Assembly (NCBI RefSeq): GCF_038397715.1
Contig: NZ_CP151633.1
Location: 2,542,001-2,606,000 of the forward strand
Reading direction: 5' to 3'
Origin: Microbacterium sp. LWO14-1.2
GTDB lineage: Bacteria > Actinomycetota > Actinomycetes > Actinomycetales > Microbacteriaceae
Length of the DNA: 64,000 nucleotides
Position 1 is the first letter of the stretch. Each line of letters begins with the position of its first letter. Below the pieces are notes generated by a model, which ran no database searches, was not told the DNA's origin, and worked only from the letters and a program-made list of their open reading frames with translations. A program made the translations under genes and the position numbers. This document shows positions 16,308 to 23,928 of the stretch, piece by piece.

Positions 16308-18485
16308 TCAGGATCCGAATCCGGCGCGGACGGCTTCGAGCCCCGCGACTACTTCTTCCGTGCGGGCGATGGCTGCCCGCTCCAACACACGAGAGATGCT
16401 GGGCGATGCCTCTTCGCCGGTGACACGGGCGATCGGCTGATCGAGCCAGTCGAAGAACCGCCGCTGGATCTCGTCGGCCAGCCATGCACCGTAGGACGTG
16501 CCCTGCGAACCCTGTTCGACGATCAGCACGGCATTCGTCTTGCGGATGCTCTCACCGATCGTGTCCCAGTCGATGGATGCCCGGTCGAGCCAACGCAGGT
16601 CGATGAGTTCGGCATCGATCCGGGTCTGCTCGATGGCCTCCTTGGAGTGCGCGACCATGGACAGGTAGGTGAGGACCGTGACGTCGGAGCCTTCGCGAAG
16701 CACCGCGGCCGAGCCCGGCTCGATGACGTAGTCGAGATCGCCCTCCGGGATCTCGTCGGCGGCTCCGTAGAGGTCGACGTGCTCGATCACGAGCACGGGG
16801 TCCTGCAGTGCGAGAGCCGCATTCATCAGACCGACGTAGTCCCTCGCGTTCGAGGGGGCGACGATGCGCCAGCCGGGGCTGGTCGCGAAGATGCCCGCGG
16901 GGTCCATGAGGTGCTGCGACCCGTAGCCGGAACCCATCGCGACCTTGGTGCGCAGCACCAGGGGTACATCATTGTCCCCGCCGAACATGTGACGCGCCTT
17001 GCCGATCTGGTTGAAGACCTGGTCGGCGGCCACCCACATGAAGTCGGGGTACATGAACTCGACGACCGGGCGGAAGCGCCCGTCCAGGGCGAGGCCGCCG
17101 GCGAGACCGACGAACGCGTTCTCGCTGATCGGGGTGCCCAGGATGCGCTCCTCGCCGTACTTCTTCGGCAGCCCCTTGGTGGCGCCGTTGGTGCCTCCGT
17201 TGAGGCGGTGCACGTCCTCGCCCATCACGACGATGCGCGGGTCCGTCTCCATGCGGCGGTCCATCACCTGGGAGACGGCGTCGATGAACTTCACCGGGCG
17301 CAGGGGAGTGGACTCGTCGAGCGCGGGGAGACCCTGCAACTCGGTGCCGTCGCCGCGGACGCCCACGTTGACGAAGCTCGTCTCGGGCCACAGCTTCGGG
17401 CGGATGCGGCGCTTTCCGGGACGGTCCGGGTCCGACTCGAGAAGCTGAGCGGTGGCCTCGGTCATCGCGGCCTGAACACGCTCGCGAAGGGCTGTGACAC
17501 CGGCATCGTCGATGAGTCCGCGGCGGATCATGTGCCGGGCAACGAGATCCAGGGGGTCACGGGCAACCCAGTGCGCCTCCTCTTCCTTTGTGCGATACCC
17601 GAACGCACTGCCGGGATACGCGCCGTTCTGGTGGAAGAACCGGTAGACCTCGGCCTCGATGACGGTTGGACCTTCGCCCGAGCGCATCCGCTCGGATGCC
17701 TCGAGAGTTGCCAGGTGCACCGCGAGCGGGTCCATGCCGTCGACGCGCCACGAAGGAATGCCGAAGCCCTGGCCGCGGACGGAGAACCGGGGGTCCGCGG
17801 TGATCTCGTCCGCGCGGGTCGACACGGCATACAGGTTGTTCTCGACGAAGAAACAGACGGGCAGCTTCCATGCGGCAGCGAGGTTCATGGACTCCAGGAC
17901 GGAACCGATCTGTGCCGCTCCGTCACCGAAGTAGTTGATGGAGAGATCCGTCGTGCCCGAGTGCTTCTGCGCCCAGGCGTTACCGGTGGCCATCGGTGCG
18001 CCTCCGCCGACGATCGCGTTGGTGCCGAGTGCGCCGGCTTCGAACCACTGCAAATGCATCGACCCGCCGCGGCCGCGGCAGTACCCCTGTGCGAGGCCGA
18101 GGATCTCGGCGAGTGTGCGCTGTAGGACGGTCTGGATGGCATCGTTCACCGGCTCGGCGGGATCGATCGTGCCGGCGCTGACGTGGGTGAGCGCCTTGGC
18201 AAGGAACTGGTGGTGCCCGCGGTGAGAGCCGTTGACGCCGTCCGTCGAACGCAGCCCGACGATCGAGCCGACGGCGCCGCCTTCCTGTCCGATGCTCGAG
18301 TGCGCGGGGCCATGGACGAGACCCTCGCCGGCGATCTCGAGGACAGTCTCCTCGAAGGCGCGGATCAGATGCAGCTCACTCAGCATGGTCCCCAGAAGTG
18401 CGGGATCGGCGGCATTCCAATCCGCGTCGGTGGTGGTCAGCTGGAACCAGTCGACGCCGGTCTGGAGTCGCTTCTTCTTCGGCAT
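16308..18485 (-). CDS. 2-oxoacid dehydrogenase E1, fused alpha and beta subunits
   Basis: A 725-residue thiamine-diphosphate enzyme that decarboxylates a 2-oxoacid and passes the acyl group to E2. The alpha half carries HGPAHSSIGQEGGAVG, GGSMHLQWFEAG and the ThDP motif from GDGA (187-190) to the asparagine pair near 216. From about residue 370 the beta half runs (FIDAVSQVMDRRME, VVMGEDVH, TPISENAFVGLAGGLA, RTKVAMGSGYG). Separate alpha and beta genes are more usual; fusion occurs in some acyl-specific complexes. I place the start at the ATG at 18485, after GAGAGGA, because a longer frame to 18638 would translate operator C. It is divergent from the VOC gene. Confidence 0.9.
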   Translation of the reverse strand: MPKKKRLQTGVDWFQLTTTDADWNAADPALLGTMLSELHLIRAFEETVLEIAGEGLVHGPAHSSIGQEGGAVGSIVGLRSTDGVNGSHRGHHQFLAKALTHVSAGTIDPAEPVNDAIQTVLQRTLAEILGLAQGYCRGRGGSMHLQWFEAGALGTNAIVGGGAPMATGNAWAQKHSGTTDLSINYFGDGAAQIGSVLESMNLAAAWKLPVCFFVENNLYAVSTRADEITADPRFSVRGQGFGIPSWRVDGMDPLAVHLATLEASERMRSGEGPTVIEAEVYRFFHQNGAYPGSAFGYRTKEEEAHWVARDPLDLVARHMIRRGLIDDAGVTALRERVQAAMTEATAQLLESDPDRPGKRRIRPKLWPETSFVNVGVRGDGTELQGLPALDESTPLRPVKFIDAVSQVMDRRMETDPRIVVMGEDVHRLNGGTNGATKGLPKKYGEERILGTPISENAFVGLAGGLALDGRFRPVVEFMYPDFMWVAADQVFNQIGKARHMFGGDNDVPLVLRTKVAMGSGYGSQHLMDPAGIFATSPGWRIVAPSNARDYVGLMNAALALQDPVLVIEHVDLYGAADEIPEGDLDYVIEPGSAAVLREGSDVTVLTYLSMVAHSKEAIEQTRIDAELIDLRWLDRASIDWDTIGESIRKTNAVLIVEQGSQGTSYGAWLADEIQRRFFDWLDQPIARVTGEEASPSISRVLERAAIARTEEVVAGLEAVRAGFGS

Positions 18486-18553
18486 CTTCGCCCATTCCTC
18501 TCGCGCGATCACCTGACCGCTGAGTCGACGGTAGCGGAGTATCGGATCCAATA

Positions 18554-18565
18554 CAAACGTTTGCA
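18554..18565. promoter_or_regulatory. LacI-type operator C (E1-E2-SSADH / VOC divergent region)
   Basis: CAAACGTTTGCA is the most symmetrical of the five sites; with flanking bases the inner ten, CAAACGTTTG, form a perfect palindrome. It lies between the E1 start (18485) and the VOC gene (18641) and can control both directions. Confidence 0.78.
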
Positions 18566-18640
18566 TATCTGAATACTCCGTCGTAGACTCCGGATATGGG
18601 TACGGTGTATCCAATTTTGCAGTGACAGAGGAGTCCACAT

Positions 18641-19183
18641 ATGGCTGACGCCGTGCGACGGGGTATCCCCGGCATCCGCGGGACCGACCACATCGGATTT
18701 ACCGTCCCGGATCTCGAAGAAGCCGAGCGCTTCCTTGTCGACATCCTCGGTTGCGACCGCGTCTACACCCTCGGATCGAAGCAGTCCGAGGATGACTGGA
18801 TGCACACCCATCTGGGAGTGCATCCGCGCACCGTCATCAGCGAGATTCGCTTCTTCCGCCTGGGCAACGGGGCCAACTTCGAGGTGTTCCTCTACGAAGC
18901 TGCCGATGGTCAGGCCCCCCACCCGCGCAACAGCGACCTCGGCGGATATCACATCGCGTTCTACGTCGATGAACTCGATGAGGCGGTGCGCTACCTGAAG
19001 GAGAACGGCGTCGACGTCATGGGTTCGCCGACGTCCAGCGCACACGCCGCGGAGGGCCAGCGCTGGGTCTACTTCACCAGCCCGTGGGGTCTGCAGTTCG
19101 AGCTCGTGAGCTTTCCCGACGGCAAGGCTTACGAACAGTCATCCGACCGGCTGCTCTGGCACCCGGCGCACCCCGAACGATGA
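18641..19183 (+). CDS. VOC-family (glyoxalase/dioxygenase-fold) protein
   Basis: A 180-residue vicinal-oxygen-chelate protein. Two beta-alpha-beta-beta-beta modules are visible: GTDHIGFTVPDLEEAERFL with a metal-site histidine, and GGYHIAFYVDELDEAVRYL with a second, followed by WVYFTSPWGLQFELVSFP with the usual glutamate ligand. Such proteins are glyoxalases, epimerases or ring-cleaving dioxygenases. AGAGGAG precedes the ATG. The GntR gene begins 8 bases after its stop, so they are co-transcribed. It is divergent from E1 under operator C, which places it in the LacI regulon. The reaction is unknown. Confidence 0.85.
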   Translation: MADAVRRGIPGIRGTDHIGFTVPDLEEAERFLVDILGCDRVYTLGSKQSEDDWMHTHLGVHPRTVISEIRFFRLGNGANFEVFLYEAADGQAPHPRNSDLGGYHIAFYVDELDEAVRYLKENGVDVMGSPTSSAHAAEGQRWVYFTSPWGLQFELVSFPDGKAYEQSSDRLLWHPAHPER

Positions 19184-19190
19184 GCCGCGC

Positions 19191-19859
19191 ATGTCGATAG
19201 CGAATAGCACGCTCATCCATGGCGCGACCGGCGCTCGCATTGCGGCGACGTTGCGCGATGCCATCCTCTTAGGTCAGTACGCGCCGGGCGAGCGTATCCG
19301 TCAGGGCCAACTCGCCGACCAGCTCGGCGCCAGTCGGCTGCCCGTCCGCGAGGCATTGCGGATGCTGGAGGCGGAGGGACTCGTGACGATCGTCGCGAAC
19401 ACCGGTGCGTGGGTGTCGAGGCTCACGATGTCGGACTGTGAAGAGATGTATCGAATGAGGGAGAGCCTGGAGCCACTGCTCCTGGGGTTGAATGTCCCCC
19501 TCCTGCCAGACTCGGTGATCGACAGCATGGATGTCCTCGCTGACGCGATGGCGAGCACGTCGGATGTCGAGCGCTTCCTGCTCCTGGACCGCGAGTTCCA
19601 CCATTCGAGCCTGCAGGCGGTGCAAACGACTGTTCTCGGCGAGACAGTCTTCCGGCTGTGGAATCGCACGCAGCATTATCGGCGGACCGCGACGCGTCTC
19701 TTCTACCGCGAGGGTGACGATGCAGTCCATCACGACCACCATCTGCTCGTCACGGCTCTTCGTCGGCGAGATGCCGAAGAGGCTGAGCAGGTGCTCCGAC
19801 GGCACATCCGCCGCAGTCGATTGGAACTTGCTCGCCACCCGGGGGTCTTCGATGCATAG
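19191..19859 (+). CDS. GntR-family (FCD) transcriptional regulator
   Basis: A 222-residue FadR-type regulator with an N-terminal winged helix (LRDAILLGQYAPGERIRQGQ, LADQLGASRLPVREALRMLE, EGLVTIVANTGAWVS) and a C-terminal FCD domain whose histidines (REFHHSSLQ, HHDHHLLVTALRR, LRRHIRRSRLELARHPG) suggest metal-assisted acid binding. It follows the VOC gene by 8 bases. The locus therefore has two regulators, this one and the LacI protein at 23929, perhaps sensing different pathway compounds. I see no clear operator distinct from the LacI-type sites. Confidence 0.9.
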   Translation: MSIANSTLIHGATGARIAATLRDAILLGQYAPGERIRQGQLADQLGASRLPVREALRMLEAEGLVTIVANTGAWVSRLTMSDCEEMYRMRESLEPLLLGLNVPLLPDSVIDSMDVLADAMASTSDVERFLLLDREFHHSSLQAVQTTVLGETVFRLWNRTQHYRRTATRLFYREGDDAVHHDHHLLVTALRRRDAEEAEQVLRRHIRRSRLELARHPGVFDA

Positions 19860-19957
19860 CGCACAGAAGGCGGAATCCCCGTGCGAGCGACGCCGCAGCC
19901 GACCACACATGACCGCGAAACATCACCGCAACAATGTCGGCTTACGATCAAGTAGAA

Positions 19958-19997
19958 GCAATCGTTTGCAGTTCGCCATTCGCTTCAAACGATCAAC
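19958..19997. promoter_or_regulatory. LacI-type operator D with partial second site
   Basis: GCAATCGTTTGCA (19958-19970) is the inverse orientation of the consensus, and a weaker CAAACGAT follows at 19986-19993. Both lie in the 158 bases between the GntR stop and the second monooxygenase start at 20018. Paired sites about two helical turns apart could give tighter repression. Confidence 0.7.
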
Positions 19998-20017
19998 CGC
20001 CCCGAGGAGGAACACCC

Positions 20018-21220
20018 ATGTCTGACACATTTGTTCTACCATCGACCGCCGACATCGTCGACCAGGTCATGAGGCTCCGCCCCGAGCTCGCGGAAGGCGG
20101 ACGCGAGGGGGATCTCTCTCGACGCGTTCCGGAGCGTGTCTTCGAAGCCGTGCGGGCTACGGGTGCCTTCAACGTGTCTGCACCGGAGAAGTTCGGCGGG
20201 CTCGCAGCCAGTACCCGCGACGTGCAGGCTGTGACCAGCGCGATCGGCGCAGGCGACGGCAGTCTCGCCTGGATGGCCGGCATCTACAACACCGGCGCGT
20301 GGGTGCTGAGCCTCATGAGCGATCAGGCGCAGGAAGACGTCTGGGGTGAGCGCGGGAAGGCGGGCGCACTCGTCTCCATCGTGCTGGCCACCACGTCAGA
20401 AGCGGTCGCCGTCGACGGGGGATTCCGTATCACCGGTCGATGGACATACGGCACGGGCAGCCGCGAGGCGGATTGGTCGCTCCTCGGTGTGCCACTCAAG
20501 AACGGTGCGGGCGAGATCGTCGACGCCGGTGTCGCGTTGATCCCGCGCGAGGACCTCACCTTCGAAGATGACTGGTTCGTCGCCGGAATGAAGTCGACCG
20601 CGAGCGTGACTCAGCTCGCGACCGACGTCTTCGTGCCGAGTCATCGCATCTTCCCGTTGACTGCCGCGATCGAGGGCGAGTACATCGGCAGCAACCACGG
20701 GACGTCGTACCGGACGATGTTCGTGCCCTCTCTCTTCATGAACCTGGTGGGACCACACCTCGGAATGGGGCGCGCGGCATTGGATTTCGTCGTAGCGGCG
20801 GCGGAAACGAAGTCGATCGCCTTCACGGGATACGACCGTCAGGCTGACTCCACGATCTTCCAGTACACGCTCGCGAAGGCCGCCGTGCAGCTTGCCGCGG
20901 CCGAAGCGCTGGCAGAACAGGTCGCCGACGAGATCTACCGCACGGCAGAGCGGGGAGACTATGCGCCGTACGCCGACCGGATCGCCCTGCGCGCGAAGGC
21001 GGGCTGGGTCATCGATACGATCACTCAGCTCATCGGCGACCTCGTGACGGCGCACGGTTCCGCAGGGTTCGCCGATTCGTCGGTTCTCCAGCGGATCTGG
21101 CGCGACCAGGCAGCGGCGGCCCGACACGGGCACACCCTCTCTGCGAGCGGCTACGAGGCTCTGGGCAGGGTGATGGTGGGCCGTGAAGGCGATGCCCGCT
21201 TCGTCTTGCCCGTCGTATGA
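20018..21220 (+). CDS. Flavin-dependent monooxygenase, acyl-CoA-dehydrogenase fold (copy 2)
   Basis: A 400-residue paralog of the protein at 12184: helical N-terminal domain (RRVPERVFEAVRATGAFNVS, EKFGGLAAS), beta domain (RITGRWTYGTGSREADWSLL, WFVAGMKSTASVTQLATDVFVP) and helical C-terminal domain ending in LQRIWRDQAAAARHGHTL. The ATG at 20018 has GAGGAGG just upstream. The flavin reductase starts 50 bases after its stop and a RidA gene follows, so this unit encodes a complete two-component monooxygenase plus a processing enzyme. The two paralogs may act on successive intermediates, or on the same substrate with different regiochemistry. Confidence 0.86.
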   Translation: MSDTFVLPSTADIVDQVMRLRPELAEGGREGDLSRRVPERVFEAVRATGAFNVSAPEKFGGLAASTRDVQAVTSAIGAGDGSLAWMAGIYNTGAWVLSLMSDQAQEDVWGERGKAGALVSIVLATTSEAVAVDGGFRITGRWTYGTGSREADWSLLGVPLKNGAGEIVDAGVALIPREDLTFEDDWFVAGMKSTASVTQLATDVFVPSHRIFPLTAAIEGEYIGSNHGTSYRTMFVPSLFMNLVGPHLGMGRAALDFVVAAAETKSIAFTGYDRQADSTIFQYTLAKAAVQLAAAEALAEQVADEIYRTAERGDYAPYADRIALRAKAGWVIDTITQLIGDLVTAHGSAGFADSSVLQRIWRDQAAAARHGHTLSASGYEALGRVMVGREGDARFVLPVV

Positions 21221-21269
21221 GTCCCGAGCTGTACCCGACTTCGGAACCAACCAAGTGAACGGTGAGAAA

Positions 21270-21839
21270 ATGACCATGACTGAGACGCCCTCCGCCATCT
21301 CCGCCGACGACTTCCGCTTCGCCTTCCGGTCGCATCCGGCCGGCGTCGCGATCGTCACCGCCGACGCTGGCGACGGACCGGTCGCGATGACCGTCAGCTC
21401 TGTCGCGTCCGTGTCTATCGACCCGCCGACTCTCGTGTTTTCCGCGTCAGCCCTCTCTTCGAGCACGCCGACGATCCTCAAAGCCGAGACGGTCGTCGTG
21501 CACATGCTCGCCGCGGATCAGATCGCGCTGGCCAAGCTGGGGGCGCAGCGCGGTGTCGACCGATTCGGCCCGGACGTCGAGTGGGGGCGGCTCCCCACCG
21601 GCGAGCCCTACTATCCGGGGGCGCACTGGCTGCGCGGGCGGGTCGTACAGCGTGTGGATGCCAACGGCTCGACCCTCATCCTCGTCGAGGCGATCGAATC
21701 CAAGCTGCACGGCGACGATGTCGACAAGGAGCCCGTGCCCCTCGTCTATCACAACCGTCGGTGGCACACGCTCTCGGACCGATCCTCGCTTCCGACCTCG
21801 TCCGTCCCGTTCTGCGTCGTCTACGGGCGAGACGAATAA
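21270..21839 (+). CDS. Flavin reductase (HpaC/HsaB-like), partner of the monooxygenases
   Basis: A 189-residue flavin-reductase-domain protein that reduces free FMN or FAD with NAD(P)H for a two-component monooxygenase. Family features are FRFAFRSHPAGVAIVTAD, the flavin-site PVAMTVSSVASVSIDPPTLVF and GAHWLRGRVVQRVDANGSTL. I chose the ATG at 21270 after GGTGAG; a longer frame would overlap the monooxygenase stop. It is the only reductase of this kind in the window, so it probably supplies both monooxygenases. It is co-transcribed with the second RidA gene, 39 bases downstream. Confidence 0.9.
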   Translation: MTMTETPSAISADDFRFAFRSHPAGVAIVTADAGDGPVAMTVSSVASVSIDPPTLVFSASALSSSTPTILKAETVVVHMLAADQIALAKLGAQRGVDRFGPDVEWGRLPTGEPYYPGAHWLRGRVVQRVDANGSTLILVEAIESKLHGDDVDKEPVPLVYHNRRWHTLSDRSSLPTSSVPFCVVYGRDE

Positions 21840-21878
21840 CACTCGTTCGACAATCCGCAACAACAAGGAGCAATGAAT

Positions 21879-22268
21879 ATGACCAACGAACGCATCTCCC
21901 GTATCCCGGCGCCCGTGGTGCCCGGTATCTCGGACAGCACTCGCGTTACCGCGGGCGAGCTGGTCTTCATCTCGGGCCAGGTCGGCTTCGAAGAGGACGG
22001 CTCCGTCCCCACCGACTTCGTCCGTGCCATCGAGCTTACGTACGGCGAGTTCGAGCGCGCTCTGAACGCGGCTGGCGTGACGTACGACGACCTGGTTCGC
22101 GTGAACGTGTACATCACGGAGCTGGACCAGGAGAAGCTATACACCTGGCGCGAGACGCGCAACCGCATCATCAACACAACCACGCCTTCCGCGAGCACCG
22201 TCATCGGTGTCCACTCGCTCTACAACGGCGCCACGATCGAGATCGACGGCATCGCCGCGGTGCGCTGA
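21879..22268 (+). CDS. RidA-family protein (RidA-2)
   Basis: A 129-residue RidA/YjgF-family protein closely related to RidA-1 at 11405 (shared RIPAPVVPGISDS, DDLVRVNVYI, VGVHSLYNG-type ending). Like its paralog it has serine where canonical RidA has the substrate-binding arginine (SASTVIGV against the usual ARSCVEV). ATG at 21879 is eight bases from AAGGAG; the ATG at 21873 is an alternative. It ends the monooxygenase-reductase-RidA unit. RutC-like partners of a flavin monooxygenase provide a precedent for such proteins acting on the product of ring opening. Confidence 0.86.
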   Translation: MTNERISRIPAPVVPGISDSTRVTAGELVFISGQVGFEEDGSVPTDFVRAIELTYGEFERALNAAGVTYDDLVRVNVYITELDQEKLYTWRETRNRIINTTTPSASTVIGVHSLYNGATIEIDGIAAVR

Positions 22269-22277
22269 CGGCCGACA

Positions 22278-22316
22278 GGGTGGGCATCCTCGCTTCATGA
22301 GCAGGGAAGCCCACCC
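22278..22316 (+). terminator. Probable terminator after RidA-2
   Basis: Eight-base arms GGGTGGGC (22278-22285) and GCCCACCC (22309-22316) enclose a 23-nt loop that can pair further. It begins 10 bases after the RidA-2 stop. Confidence 0.6.
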
Positions 22317-22465
22317 GGAGGCGCTCTGTCTGCGCTCCATACATCACGGCGCTGCCCACCCCGCCTGTTCCGCGGTCGGGTGGTGAGTCGGACGCCAAGT
22401 GGCTACCTCGCGTTCGTCGTGGGGAAGCGGTGGCGATTCCCCAGGAATCGGCCTCCGTGCGTGAA

Positions 22466-22492
22466 TGCAATCGTTTGAATTTACGGTAACGT
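22466..22492 (+). promoter_or_regulatory. LacI-type operator E and leaderless promoter
   Basis: TGCAATCGTTTG (22466-22477) is followed by TAACGT (22487-22492). The ATG of the M24-fold gene at 22498 is only six bases after this -10 box, so the transcript should start at or next to the ATG. Operator and -10 spacing agree with repression. Confidence 0.72.
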
Positions 22493-22497
22493 CGACT

Positions 22498-23787
22498 ATG
22501 ACAACCGTCCCGACAGAGAGGCCGCCACTGATGGCCGAGGCCGCCAACACTCCCCGACCGCTCCTGACGCCCGGACAGATGGGTGTCGACTACGAGATGC
22601 GGGTCGATTTCTCCCGCCTGCGGGATTACCGCCTCCAGCGCGCCCAAGCGGCCCTGGAAGCGAGCGAATGCGGCGCGTTCCTCTTGTTCGACTTCTACAA
22701 CATCCGCTACACCACGTCGTCCTGGGTGGGAGGCGCTCTGGGCGACAAGATGATCCGGTACGCCCTGCTCACACGAGGCGGCGAGCCGCACCTGTGGGAC
22801 TTCGGTTCCGCGGTGAAGCACCACCAGCTCTATTCGCCGTGGTTGAAGCAGGATCACAATCACCCTGGTTTCCTCGGCTTCCGAGGCGCGGTAGCTCCCA
22901 CGGCGGGTCTCATGGTCGACGCGGTGACCGAGATCAAGGGCATCTTGAAGGACATGGGTCTGCACAATGCACCCGTCGGGATCGACATCGTCGAGCCTCC
23001 CTTCCTGTTCGAGATGCAGCGCCAGGGCCTCACGGTGGTCGATGCCCAGCAGCACATGCTCGATGCTCGCGAGATCAAGAGCTCCGACGAAATCATGTTG
23101 CTGAACCAGGCTGCGGCGATGGTCGACGGCGTGTACACCGACATCGTCGAGGCGCTGAAGCCTGGCGTGCGCGAGAGCGACATCGTCGCCATGGCCGCGA
23201 AGAAGCTCTACGAGTACGGGTCTGACCAGGTGGAAGCGATCAACGCGATCTCCGGCGAGCGATGCAACCCGCACCCGCACAACTTCACCGATCGGATCAT
23301 CCGTCCGGGAGACCAGGCGTTCTTCGACATCATCCACTCGTTCAACGGCTATCGCACGTGCTACTACCGCACGTTCAGCGTGGGCCGCGCCACGGGCCCG
23401 CAGAAGAGCGCCTACTCCCGCGCGAGGGAGTGGATGGACAACGCCATCGCCGCCATCAAGCCGGGTGTGGGCTCGGACGAGATCGCGTCCTTGTTCCCCA
23501 CGGCGGAGACCCTCGGCTTCGAAGACGAGTTGTCGGCCTTCGGGCTGCAGTTCTGCCACGGCCTCGGGCTCGGACTCCACGAACGACCGGTCATCTCGAG
23601 ACTGAACAGCTACCGCGAACCCGTCGAGATCAAGACCGGAATGGTGTTCGCAGTCGAGACCTACTGCCCCGCAAGCGACGGTTACTCTGCCGCGCGCATC
23701 GAAGAAGAGGTCGTCGTCACGGAGGAAGGGCCGGTGATTCTCACGAAGTACCCCGCCGACGAACTCATGGTCGCCAACCCCTATTGA
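22498..23787 (+). CDS. M24-fold (aminopeptidase P/creatinase-like) hydrolase with altered metal ligand
   Basis: A 429-residue pita-bread-fold protein with an N-terminal creatinase-like domain (LFDFYNIRYTTSSWVGG) and a C-terminal M24 domain. Metal-site positions are Asp277 (FFDIIHS), His354 (CHGLGLGLHE), Glu387 (FAVETY) and a glutamate in RIEEEVVV. The second aspartate ligand, normally eleven residues after the first, is Cys288 (YRTCYYRTF). A dinuclear metallopeptidase is therefore unlikely. The protein may be mononuclear or metal-free like creatinase, which hydrolyses a C-N bond in a small molecule. The ATG at 22498 is predicted leaderless. It is upstream of the LacI gene and belongs to the regulon. 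An amide- or lactam-type substrate is inferred. Confidence 0.85.
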   Translation: MTTVPTERPPLMAEAANTPRPLLTPGQMGVDYEMRVDFSRLRDYRLQRAQAALEASECGAFLLFDFYNIRYTTSSWVGGALGDKMIRYALLTRGGEPHLWDFGSAVKHHQLYSPWLKQDHNHPGFLGFRGAVAPTAGLMVDAVTEIKGILKDMGLHNAPVGIDIVEPPFLFEMQRQGLTVVDAQQHMLDAREIKSSDEIMLLNQAAAMVDGVYTDIVEALKPGVRESDIVAMAAKKLYEYGSDQVEAINAISGERCNPHPHNFTDRIIRPGDQAFFDIIHSFNGYRTCYYRTFSVGRATGPQKSAYSRAREWMDNAIAAIKPGVGSDEIASLFPTAETLGFEDELSAFGLQFCHGLGLGLHERPVISRLNSYREPVEIKTGMVFAVETYCPASDGYSAARIEEEVVVTEEGPVILTKYPADELMVANPY

Positions 23788-23928
23788 GCGAGGGAAACAT
23801 CTCACGAGAGCGTGGGTCAGAGTGACGGCGTCATTCGCGCGGACCGAGACCCCAGGGGATCGGTCCGCGTGACGGGGAGCGCGGACTCCCTGCGCCGGGG
23901 ACGAATCAACGGGCGTTACAGTGCGAAT

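Noticed and set aside
22498..23787. DMSP lyase DddP (also M24 fold)
   Set aside because: The Asp-x-Asp pattern I associate with DddP metal binding is missing here, and the neighbourhood has no acrylate or DMSP genes.
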